Below, in pieces: positions 16,909 to 24,871 of a DNA stretch of 64,000 nucleotides (within the stretch, counting starts at the first letter, position 1; each line of letters begins with the position of its first letter). The stretch spans positions 1,364,001 to 1,428,000 of the forward strand of contig NZ_CP036402.1 in NCBI RefSeq assembly GCF_004322855.1. The letters run 5' to 3'. The notes below the pieces were generated by a model. That model was not told the origin of the DNA. It ran no database searches and worked only from the letters and a program-made list of their open reading frames with translations. The position numbers were made by a program, and so were the translations under genes. The stretch comes from Egibacter rhizosphaerae. Lineage in GTDB: Bacteria > Actinomycetota > Nitriliruptoria > Euzebyales > Egibacteraceae.

Positions 16909-18309
16909 ATGCGACCCGGACTGACACCGCATCCGCTGAGAGCGCTGCTCGCGCTGCTCGCCCTCACCGTGCTGCTCGCGGCCTGCGAGGCCGAGGAAGC
17001 GGCCGAGGGGGAGCCGGACGAACCCGACGAGGAAGAGCCCGACGAGGCCGAACCCGACGCGGACGAACCCGACGCGGAGGACGAGGCCGAACCCGACGAG
17101 GCCGAACCCGACGAGGACGACGAGGCCGACGGGGCCTCGGGGGACCACGACGGGGAGTCCATCACGGTCTGGATCATGCAGCCCGGCTCCGACGACCTCG
17201 AGGAGATGCTCGAAGGCTTCACGGCCGACTTCGAGGAGGAGACCGGGGCCGACGTCGACCTCCTGTTCCAGCCCTGGCCGGATGCGCACGACGCCTTCAC
17301 TACGGCGATCGCGGGTGACGACATGCCGGACGTCGCGGAGATGGGCACCACCTGGACCCCGGAGTTCGGCGAGCTCGGCGTGTTCGCCGAGCAGGAGGAC
17401 TCCGGGGACGTGGAGTACATCGAGGCGCTCGTCGAGAGCGGCACCCCGGAGGGCACCCCGCTCGGCGCGCCCTGGTACGCGGGCGCCCGCGCGCTGATCT
17501 ACAACGCGGAGGTCTTCGACGAGCTCGGGCTCGAGCCCCCCGAGGACTGGGACGAGCTCGTCGACGTCGGCGAGACCATCCAGGCCGAGACCGACATGCA
17601 CGCCTACGGCGTGGTCGGAGCCGGCGCGAACCACTTCGTCCTGCCCCGGGTGTGGCAGGCGGGTGGTGAGATCGGCGAGCAGCACGACGACGGGACCTGG
17701 GAAGCAACGCTCAACGAGCAGGAGGGCGTCGAGGCGTTCGACGAGTACGCGAGCCTCTGGAGCGAGCACGAGTTCGCGCCCGATGGTGCGCTGAACTGGG
17801 ACGTCAACGACGCTCAGGACGCGTTCATCAACGAGGACATGGCGATGTTCGAGGGGCTCGGGCCCAACCTGGGGGTCGTCCAGGGCGAGGCCGAGGACCT
17901 GGAGGTCGGCGTCGCGCCGCTGCCCGAGGGCCCCGCGGGGAACCGCGACACGCTCGCGGGAGGCAGCCACCTCGTCCGCTTCGCCGACTCGCAATCACCC
18001 GAGACAGCCCAGGCCTACATCGAGTACCTCCTCGCCGACGAACGGGTCGCGGAGTTCAGCGAGGCGGTCGGGTTCTTCCCCGGCACGATCGAGGGCATCG
18101 AGGCGATGGACCTCGACGAGCACGGGGAGGTGTTCGCCGAGATGCTCACCGACCACAGCCGCAGCTACCCCCCGACGGCCGAGTGGGGCGGATTCGAGGG
18201 TGAGGCGCTGTTCACCGACGCTGTGCAGCTCATCATGCAGGGGGACGTGTCCGCACAGGAGGCGCTCGACGATGTCGCCGACGACATGAACGACGCCTTC
18301 CAGGAGTAG
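16909..18309 (+). CDS. ABC transporter sugar-binding lipoprotein
   Basis: 466-residue family 1 extracellular solute-binding protein. A signal peptide ends in lipobox LAAC (Cys26), so it is anchored to the outer face of the membrane. Residues about 27-80 are an extraordinarily acidic linker of repeated DE(A)EPDE units. The folded part starts at ITVWIMQPG (about 85), with the typical SBP segments MPDVAEMGTTW and PWYAGARALIYN. It would capture an amino-sugar oligosaccharide and hand it to the two permeases. AAGGAG precedes the ATG. A strong hairpin follows the stop. Confidence 0.92.
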   Translation: MRPGLTPHPLRALLALLALTVLLAACEAEEAAEGEPDEPDEEEPDEAEPDADEPDAEDEAEPDEAEPDEDDEADGASGDHDGESITVWIMQPGSDDLEEMLEGFTADFEEETGADVDLLFQPWPDAHDAFTTAIAGDDMPDVAEMGTTWTPEFGELGVFAEQEDSGDVEYIEALVESGTPEGTPLGAPWYAGARALIYNAEVFDELGLEPPEDWDELVDVGETIQAETDMHAYGVVGAGANHFVLPRVWQAGGEIGEQHDDGTWEATLNEQEGVEAFDEYASLWSEHEFAPDGALNWDVNDAQDAFINEDMAMFEGLGPNLGVVQGEAEDLEVGVAPLPEGPAGNRDTLAGGSHLVRFADSQSPETAQAYIEYLLADERVAEFSEAVGFFPGTIEGIEAMDLDEHGEVFAEMLTDHSRSYPPTAEWGGFEGEALFTDAVQLIMQGDVSAQEALDDVADDMNDAFQE

Positions 18310-18324
18310 CCTGCTTCGCCCTGG

Positions 18325-18351
18325 CCGGGGGCGGCGGCACGCCGCCCCCGG
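18325..18351 (+). terminator. Intercistronic hairpin between binding protein and permeases
   Basis: Perfect 12-base-pair stem (CCGGGGGCGGCG / CGCCGCCCCCGG) with a 3-base loop, 15 bases after the binding-protein stop and 29 before the first permease. No T-run follows. Such hairpins in transporter operons stabilise or partly terminate the message so that binding protein exceeds permease. Confidence 0.7.
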
Positions 18352-18380
18352 TGCGGCGCGGGCGATCCCGAGGGAGCCCA

Positions 18381-19367
18381 ATGAGCCAACTCGGCACGCG
18401 GCCGACCGGGGAGGCGGCCTCCCCGTCGGAGCCCGTCGCGTCCGCCCCGCCAGCGCGCCGGCGCCGCGGGCCCAACCGGCGCTTCTTCGAGGCGCGGATC
18501 CTGCCCGCGCTGTTCCTCCTGCCCGCCGCCCTCTTCATCTTCGGCCTCACGGTGTGGCCGGTGCTGCGGGCCCTGCAGCTGTCGTTCACCAACGCCGACC
18601 TGTCCATGTTCATGACCGGCGAGTTCGACTACATCGGGCTCGCCAACTACGTGGAGGTCGCGACCGACGCCCACCTGCGCGGCGTGTTCGTCACCACCGC
18701 GGTGTTCGGCCTCCTCTGCGTCCTCGGGACCATGGTGCTCGGCATCGCCGTGGCCCTGCTGCTCAATCGGGCGTTCAAGGGCCGCACGTTGCTCGCGATC
18801 CTCGTCCTCCTGCCCTGGGCGGTGCCACGCGTCGCCGTCGCCGCGCTCTGGGAGTGGATCTTCCACGACCAGTACGGGCTCGCGAACTGGATGCTCACCA
18901 GTGTGGGCATGGAGTTCTTCGAGGGGTTCGCGTGGTTCAACAACCGCTACGTCGCCTTCACCGCCATCGGGATCGCGATCGTCTGGCAGAGCTTCCCCTT
19001 CGTCGCGTTGGCGATGCTCGCGGGATTGCAGTCCGTCCCGAACGAGGTCATGGACGCCGCGAGGGTGGACGGGGCGGGCGCCTGGCAGCGGGTGCGCCGC
19101 ATCATCCTGCCCATGCTGAAGCCGCTGCTGCTCGTGCTGATCGTCATCTCGACGATCTGGAACTTCAAGATCTTCGATCAGGTCTTCGTCATGACCGAGG
19201 GCGGACCCGCCCGTCAAACGGAGTTGCTCGCCATCACCACGTGGCGGGAAGCGTTCACCCAGCACGACTTCGGGCTCGCCTCCGCCCTCGCGATGGGCAT
19301 GTTCGTGATCCTCGCGGGCGTGACGCTGCTCTACCTGTGGCTCATCCGGGAGGAGGGGGAGCTCTAG
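18381..19367 (+). CDS. ABC sugar permease, MalF-like
   Basis: 328 residues with six predicted membrane segments, the first near residues 38-60. The EAA loop that docks the ATPase reads NEVMDAARVDGAGAW near residue 225. The family is CUT1 carbohydrate importers. ATG 18381 is preceded by GAGGGAG; an in-frame ATG 30 bases earlier lacks one. The next permease begins immediately after the stop. Confidence 0.92.
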   Translation: MSQLGTRPTGEAASPSEPVASAPPARRRRGPNRRFFEARILPALFLLPAALFIFGLTVWPVLRALQLSFTNADLSMFMTGEFDYIGLANYVEVATDAHLRGVFVTTAVFGLLCVLGTMVLGIAVALLLNRAFKGRTLLAILVLLPWAVPRVAVAALWEWIFHDQYGLANWMLTSVGMEFFEGFAWFNNRYVAFTAIGIAIVWQSFPFVALAMLAGLQSVPNEVMDAARVDGAGAWQRVRRIILPMLKPLLLVLIVISTIWNFKIFDQVFVMTEGGPARQTELLAITTWREAFTQHDFGLASALAMGMFVILAGVTLLYLWLIREEGEL

Positions 19368-20273
19368 ATGACGGTGACCGACGCCGACCGCGTGGCCCCG
19401 GCACCCCGGAGGACCTCCGAGGGGGTTCCCACGCGCCGTGCCTGGCCGCGCCGGGCACTCGTGCAGCTGGCGACGTACGCGGGAGCGATCGCCGTCGGCC
19501 TCTTCGCCTTCGGGCCGATCCTGTGGATGCTGATCACGGCGCTGAAACCGGACGGCGAGATCCTCACGTCCACGCCGGTGTTCATCCCGAGCGAGGTGCG
19601 CTGGGACCGGCTGGCCAACGTCGTCACCGGCGACTTCGCCGTCTACCTGCGCAACTCCATCCTCGTCTCCGGGGCCACGGTCGTGCTGAGCGTCGCCGCG
19701 GCGGCGATGGCCGGATGGGTGCTCGCGCGCTACCCGCTGCCCCTGAAGCGGTACCTCCTGATCCTGGTCCTGAGCGCGCAGATGTTCCCGTTCGTCGTGC
19801 TGCTCATCCCGATCTTCATCCTCATGCGCCAGGTGGATCTGCTCGGCACCCACACCGGGCTGATCCTCGCCTACCTCTCGTTCACCACGCCGCTCGTGGT
19901 CTGGATCCTGCGGGGGTTCTTCCAGTCGATCCCGATCGACCTGGAGGAGGCCGCGATGGTCGACGGTGCGACCCGCGTGCAGGCGTTCCGGCGCATCATC
20001 CTGCCCCTGGCCATGCCCGGAGTGGCCGCCGCGAGCGTGTTCGGGTTCATCTCCGCCTGGAACGAGCTGCTCTTCGCGCTCTCGTTCAACCGCAACAATC
20101 CTGAGCTGCACACGCTCCCGGTCGCGCTCCAACAGTTCATCGGCCGGGACACCACGGACTTCGGGATGATCATGGCCGCCAGCGCCGTGTTCACGGTCCC
20201 GGTCGTGGTCTTCTTCCTGTTCACCCACAAGCGCATGACCCAGGGCATGGTCATGGGCGCGACGAAGGGGTAG
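19368..20273 (+). CDS. ABC sugar permease, MalG-like
   Basis: 301 residues, six membrane segments; EAA loop LEEAAMVDGATRVQAF near residue 195. Partner of the preceding permease. The ribosome-binding site (GGAGG) lies within the end of that gene. No ATP-binding subunit gene follows, so the importer probably uses a shared ATPase like MsiK of Streptomyces, as the DasABC chitobiose system does. Confidence 0.92.
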   Translation: MTVTDADRVAPAPRRTSEGVPTRRAWPRRALVQLATYAGAIAVGLFAFGPILWMLITALKPDGEILTSTPVFIPSEVRWDRLANVVTGDFAVYLRNSILVSGATVVLSVAAAAMAGWVLARYPLPLKRYLLILVLSAQMFPFVVLLIPIFILMRQVDLLGTHTGLILAYLSFTTPLVVWILRGFFQSIPIDLEEAAMVDGATRVQAFRRIILPLAMPGVAAASVFGFISAWNELLFALSFNRNNPELHTLPVALQQFIGRDTTDFGMIMAASAVFTVPVVVFFLFTHKRMTQGMVMGATKG

Positions 20274-20283
20274 CGATCCTCGC

Positions 20284-21291
20284 ATGGCCATCGGGACCTC
20301 CTACTTCGGCAGCCGCATCCTGCGCCACGTCGCCGCGGACATGGAGGGGCTCCGCTCCCGTGGGTTCACCGGCGTGCTGCACACCTTCAGCGAGAACGAC
20401 TTCGCCTACTACCGGGAGCAGATGGGTCGTATCGTCGAGGCGAGCCACGCCGTCGGTCTCGAGGTCCAGCTCGGCCCGTGGGGATTCGGGCGGGTGTTCG
20501 GCGGGGAGGCCGAGTCGAGCTGGGTCGGGCGGAACATCGACCGCTGTCAGGTCATGAGCGACGGACGTGTGGTGGGCGCCGCCTGCCTGAACGACCCCGA
20601 GTTCCGCGCCCACCTCGCCGACTGGGCGCGCGCCGCGGTCGAGGCCGGCGCGGACCGGGTCTTCTGGGACGAGCCGCACTGGGCGCATCCCCGCCACGTG
20701 GGCGCGCCCGAGGACACGTGGGGCTGCCGCTGCGCTCGCTGTCAGCAGCTGTTCACCGACCGCTTCGGCGCTCCGATGCCGACCGAGCTGACCGAGGAGG
20801 TCCGCGCGTTCCGCGAGGACAGCCTCGTGGACTTCGTCCGAGAGCTCGTTCGAGTCGTCTCCGGGCTCGGGGCGCGCAGTGCGGTGTGCCTGCTCCCGCG
20901 GGAGGACCCACTCGTGGGGTTGCGGGACTGGGAACCGATCGCGGCCACACCGGGCCTCGACACGCTGGCGACCGACCCCTACTGGCGCGCGTTCGGTGAA
21001 CCGGTCGAGCCCTTCGTGGGCCGGTTCGCCGCACACACCGCCGCGCTCGCGGACCGGCACGAGCGCCTCCCGCAGATCTGGATCCAGGGGTTCGGCCTCG
21101 GCCCCGAGGACGCCGACGAGATCCACGCGGCCGTGACCGCGGCGCGGGCCGCGGGGGTCACCGACCTGTGGACATGGGGGTTCGAGGCCTGCGGCCACAT
21201 GCCCGCGCTCGGCACGCGCTCCCCGGGGCAGGTGTGGGAGGCCCTGTGTGAGGCGCTCCTCGACGCCACCCCGACGGCTGCGGACCGATGA
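20284..21291 (+). CDS. Unassigned cytoplasmic protein, TIM-barrel-hydrolase-like
   Basis: 335 residues, no signal peptide; I do not recognise the family. The pattern resembles an (alpha/beta)8 glycoside-hydrolase barrel: strands ending in RVFWDEPHW (near residue 125), DTLATDPYW (near 225), PQIWIQGFG (near 262) and LWTWGFEACG (near 298) place acidic and aromatic residues at strand ends. A CRCARC cluster near 146 could bind zinc. The gene sits between the sugar permeases and a GHL10 hydrolase gene that overlaps its stop by four bases, so it probably processes the imported sugar. The reaction is unknown. Confidence 0.75.
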   Translation: MAIGTSYFGSRILRHVAADMEGLRSRGFTGVLHTFSENDFAYYREQMGRIVEASHAVGLEVQLGPWGFGRVFGGEAESSWVGRNIDRCQVMSDGRVVGAACLNDPEFRAHLADWARAAVEAGADRVFWDEPHWAHPRHVGAPEDTWGCRCARCQQLFTDRFGAPMPTELTEEVRAFREDSLVDFVRELVRVVSGLGARSAVCLLPREDPLVGLRDWEPIAATPGLDTLATDPYWRAFGEPVEPFVGRFAAHTAALADRHERLPQIWIQGFGLGPEDADEIHAAVTAARAAGVTDLWTWGFEACGHMPALGTRSPGQVWEALCEALLDATPTAADR

Positions 21292-22526
21292 GCGCACCGG
21301 CCTCCCCCGACGGGTCCGGCTCCGGGTCCGTCGAAGCTCCCCGAGACCCCTGCTGGGGGGTTTGGGTCGACGGGTTCGGCACCGGGGTCCGCACCCCCGA
21401 CGAGGTGGCCGACCTGGTCGAGTTCGCGCACACCGCGGGTCTCGACACCCTCGTCGTGCAGGTCACGCGGCGCGGCGACGCTCTGGCGAACGAGCTGCCA
21501 CTCCCGCGCGCCGACGCGGATCTCGCCCCGCCCCCGTTCGATCCCCTCGCCGCCGTCTGCGAGGCCGCCCGACCCGCGGGGATCGCGGTGCACGCGTGGC
21601 TGGCGGTCACGCCGGTCGCCCAGCGGGCCGCGCCACCGAGCTGGGCCGTGCCCATGCTGTGCCGGCGGCTGGACGGCACGGACAGCGATCGGCACGGCAT
21701 CGCGCACCTCGATCCCGGGCACCCGGAGACCGGCACGACGATCGCCGAGATCGCCCGCGCGACGGTGGCCAACTACCCGGTCGACGGGGTCAGCCTCGAC
21801 CGGGTGCGCTACCCCGAGGTGGCCCACGACGATCCGTCGCAGCACGGCACGGCGCTGTGGGGTGCCAACCTCGTCGCGCTGGAACGGTTCCGCGACGAGG
21901 CCGGCCGCGATCTCGAGGGGCCGCACGACCCGCTCTGGCAGGACTGGCGCCGCCGCCAGGTCGGCGCGATCGTGGACACGGTTGCCGAGGCCGTCCGGGG
22001 GGCGCGATCCGACGCCACGGTGAGCGTCAACGGCTGCTGTCACGGCGGGCTGGGTGGGGGCTGGGTCGCGAGCCGCCCCTACACCGAGCTCGGGCAGGAC
22101 TGGGTCGGCTGGCTCACCGAGGGGCGCGTGGATCGGGTGCTGGCGATGAACTACCGCGGAGACGCCGACGACGCCGGGCTCGTCCGGTTCGGCGATCTGC
22201 CGGACGACGTCGCGGCCACGACCGAGGGTGCCGCCGCGGTCCTGGCACCCCGCGCCGCGCTGGATCAGCGCTGGACGGACTGGGCCGCGCTCGCGATTCG
22301 TGCCGGGAGCTCGCGCACAGTGCTCGGCACCGGCTGTTACCTGCAGTCGGTGGCGGCAAGCGCCAGGGAGGCGATCCGGTCCCTCGACCTTCGGGTCGAT
22401 GGCGCGGGGGCGGGAGGGTGGTGCGGATTCAGCTACCGCACGCCCTCGCGGGTCGCGCTCCACGATCCCGAGGTGGCGCCGCGTGAGCGGGCGCGGCTCG
22501 CCGCCGCGCTCAACCATCCCCGGTGA
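21288..22526 (+). CDS. GHL10-type (DUF187) glycoside hydrolase
   Basis: 412 residues resembling GHL10/DUF187 hydrolases (YngK; DigH/YddW of E. coli). Features: GVWVDGFG start, a strand DTLVVQVTRRGDAL, the Asp-containing VDGVSLDRVRYP near residue 175, and LAMNYRGD near 285. DigH cleaves glycan strands stripped of peptides, which suggests peptidoglycan as a possible substrate. There is no signal peptide, so this copy acts in the cytoplasm, unlike DigH. Its ATG overlaps the previous stop (ATGA), and its 3' end overlaps the convergent kinase gene by 17 bases. Confidence 0.82.
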   Translation: MSAPASPDGSGSGSVEAPRDPCWGVWVDGFGTGVRTPDEVADLVEFAHTAGLDTLVVQVTRRGDALANELPLPRADADLAPPPFDPLAAVCEAARPAGIAVHAWLAVTPVAQRAAPPSWAVPMLCRRLDGTDSDRHGIAHLDPGHPETGTTIAEIARATVANYPVDGVSLDRVRYPEVAHDDPSQHGTALWGANLVALERFRDEAGRDLEGPHDPLWQDWRRRQVGAIVDTVAEAVRGARSDATVSVNGCCHGGLGGGWVASRPYTELGQDWVGWLTEGRVDRVLAMNYRGDADDAGLVRFGDLPDDVAATTEGAAAVLAPRAALDQRWTDWAALAIRAGSSRTVLGTGCYLQSVAASAREAIRSLDLRVDGAGAGGWCGFSYRTPSRVALHDPEVAPRERARLAAALNHPR

Positions 22527-23445
22527 GCACGAGCGGCTCGTGCACCGCCGACCCCCTCGCGATCACCCCGGCGCCGTCCAGGGGATCACCGAGGGGCGCG
22601 ACGATCCGCGCCCCGGGGAGCCTCGCGGAGACCGCCTCCCGGAACGGCGCGCCGAGCAGGTCGGCGACGTCGAGCAACCCGCCGGTCCACGACACCCGCC
22701 CGATCCCCTCCGTCGAACCCGCCCGGCGGGCTGCCGCGGTCGCGGTCTCGGCCAACTCCTCGGCCGCCGACGACCAGATGCTCCGGGCGACCTCGTCACC
22801 CGCACGAGCGACCTCGGCCGCGTCCCGGGCGAAGGCGGCGATCTCGCGCACCGGCGCCGACGCGGCGTAGACACGGCTGGCCACACCGCCGAGCGGGCCG
22901 TACCGTTCCTGGGCGCTCGCGGCCAGGGCCTGCGAGCCGCCGGCCCGTCCGTCGTACCACCGCAGCGCGGCCTCGAGCGCGCGCCGGCCGATCCAGTGCC
23001 CCGAACCGGCGTCGCCGAGCAGGGCCCCCCAACCGTCGGCCCGTGCCCAGGTGCCGTCGTCGCCCACGGCGAGCGCGACGCTCCCGGTACCCGCGGCGAC
23101 CACGACCCCCGAGGCGCCACCGAGCGCACCCGCGTGGGCCGTGACGACGTCGCCGGTGAGCACCACGGTCTCGACGCCGATCCGCGCGCGGAGCGCATCG
23201 CCGAGTCCACCCGCCGCCTCAGGCGTCTCGAACAACCCCGTGAGCCCCGCCACGAGCGTCGTGCCATCCGGGACCGGGACATCCGGCAGGCCCTCGACGG
23301 CGCTGGCCACGGCCTCGGCAACCGCCTGCTCGCCGGCGGCCGAGACGTGCGGCACGCCCGTGCCCTCCGCGCGCTGGTCCCCCTCGAGCCATCGCGCGCG
23401 GGTGCCGGTCGCGCCACCGTCGACGATCAGTACGAGCGGGCGCAT
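22510..23445 (-). CDS. BadF/BadG-family sugar kinase, probable N-acetylglucosamine kinase
   Basis: 311 residues of the actin-like ATPase fold: VLIVDGGATGTRARW (phosphate 1) at the start, VVVAAGTGSVAL near residue 100, DAGSGHWIGRRAL near 128 and a late SWTGGLLDVADLL. Eukaryotic-type GlcNAc kinases and MurK belong here. It would phosphorylate GlcNAc (or MurNAc) released by the GH3 and GHL10 enzymes, feeding nagA. It is convergent with the amino-sugar operon rather than in it, and no clear DasR-like site is visible upstream. Start ATG 23445 has GAGGA eight bases upstream. Confidence 0.85.
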   Translation of the reverse strand: MRPLVLIVDGGATGTRARWLEGDQRAEGTGVPHVSAAGEQAVAEAVASAVEGLPDVPVPDGTTLVAGLTGLFETPEAAGGLGDALRARIGVETVVLTGDVVTAHAGALGGASGVVVAAGTGSVALAVGDDGTWARADGWGALLGDAGSGHWIGRRALEAALRWYDGRAGGSQALAASAQERYGPLGGVASRVYAASAPVREIAAFARDAAEVARAGDEVARSIWSSAAEELAETATAAARRAGSTEGIGRVSWTGGLLDVADLLGAPFREAVSARLPGARIVAPLGDPLDGAGVIARGSAVHEPLVLTGDG

Positions 23446-23527
23446 GGGGCGATCCTCGGGCAACCGCAGGACCACGTGCAAACCGAGCAGCCGGGCGAGC
23501 AGCCTCGTGGCCGGCCCGCGCCGGTGG

Positions 23528-24871
23528 TCAGCGCTCGGGACGCCACGCGCCGATCTCCGGCTCCTCGCCGTGCTCACCCGGTGGGTAGATCGCGCCCGGC
23601 TCGAGACCATCGGGCAGGTAGCGCTGCTCGACCCAACCCCGCGGGTCGTCGTGCGGGTACCGGTACCCCTCGCCGTGGCCCAGGCGCGATGCCCCGGAGT
23701 AGTGCGCGTCGCGCAGGTGCGCGGGCACGGGTGCGTTGCCGAGGCGTTCCACGGCGGCGTCAGCTCGACGCAGCGACGTCGTGACGCTGTTGGACTTCGG
23801 CGCGAGGGCCAGATACAGGGCGGCCTGCGCGAGCGCGTACCGCGCCTCGGGCAACCCCACCGCGTTCAGCGCGTCCCAGGCCGAGGTCGCGACCTCCAAG
23901 GCCCGCGGGTCGGCCAACCCGACGTCCTCACCAGCGAGGATGATCATGCGCCGGGCGAGGAACCGCGGGTCCTCCCCGGCCGTCAGCATCCGCACGAGCC
24001 AGTACACGGCGGCGTCAGGATCCGAGCCGCGCATCGCCTTGATGAACGCACTCACTTGGTCGTAGTGCGCGTCCCCCGCCTTGTCGTAGCGCAGGTTCGG
24101 GCTCGCGAGCGCGCTGCGCACCGCCTCGGGCCCGACGGGCTCCCCGGCCGCCAGATCCGCGGCGGTCTCCAGGACCGTGAGCACCACGCGGGCGTCCCCG
24201 TCCGCCACCGCGAGCAGCGCGTCGACGCCCTCGTCGGTCAGCCGGGTGTCCGGGAGCCCGCGGGGATCGTCGAGCGCCCGCTCGACCAGTGCTCGCAGAT
24301 CCTCGTCGCCGAGCGGCTCCAGTCGGTACAGCAGGCTGCGCGAGAGCAGCGGGGCATTGACCTCCACGGTCGGGTTCTCGGTCGTGGCGCCGATCAGGGT
24401 CACCGAACCGTCCTCGACCCCTGGCAGCAGCGCGTCCTGCTGGGCCTTGTTGAACCGATGGATCTCGTCGACGAAGAGGACCGTGCGCCGTCCCGAGCCA
24501 CGCGATCCCCGTCGTTCCCGGGCCTCCTCGACGGTGCGCCGCACGTCCTTGACCCCGGCGGTGACCGCGGACAGCTCGGTGAACGCCGCGTCGGTGGTCG
24601 CGGCGACGACGTGCGCGAGCGTCGTCTTCCCCGTGCCCGGTGGGCCCCACAAGACGACGCTGCGGAGCCGGTCGGCTTCGATGGCGCGTCGCAGCGGACC
24701 TTCCGGGCCGAGGAGCTCGGCCTGACCGACGACCTCGTCGAGGCTCCGGGGACGCAGGCGCGCCGCGAGCGGCGCGTCCTCCGCAGGCTCAGCGCTGGGG
24801 GGGCCACCGCTCTCGCTGGCCCCGGCGCGCGGGGGCTGCGTCGCCTCGTCGTCGAACAGTTGCCCGCTCAC
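23528..24871 (-). CDS. rarA: Replication-associated recombination protein A
   Basis: 447-residue AAA+ ATPase of the RarA/MgsA (WRNIP1) family that acts at stalled replication forks. Walker A GPPGTGKTT near residue 75, Walker B LFVDEIHRFNK near 125, sensor 1 IGATTENP near 155, then SRSLLYRLEPL. The C-terminal part has the family's tetramerisation and DUF signature, including NSVTTSLRRADAAV and YRYPHDDPRGWVEQRYLP. Start is GTG, overlapping the stop of the patatin gene (GTGA). Confidence 0.95.
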   Translation of the reverse strand: MSGQLFDDEATQPPRAGASESGGPPSAEPAEDAPLAARLRPRSLDEVVGQAELLGPEGPLRRAIEADRLRSVVLWGPPGTGKTTLAHVVAATTDAAFTELSAVTAGVKDVRRTVEEARERRGSRGSGRRTVLFVDEIHRFNKAQQDALLPGVEDGSVTLIGATTENPTVEVNAPLLSRSLLYRLEPLGDEDLRALVERALDDPRGLPDTRLTDEGVDALLAVADGDARVVLTVLETAADLAAGEPVGPEAVRSALASPNLRYDKAGDAHYDQVSAFIKAMRGSDPDAAVYWLVRMLTAGEDPRFLARRMIILAGEDVGLADPRALEVATSAWDALNAVGLPEARYALAQAALYLALAPKSNSVTTSLRRADAAVERLGNAPVPAHLRDAHYSGASRLGHGEGYRYPHDDPRGWVEQRYLPDGLEPGAIYPPGEHGEEPEIGAWRPER

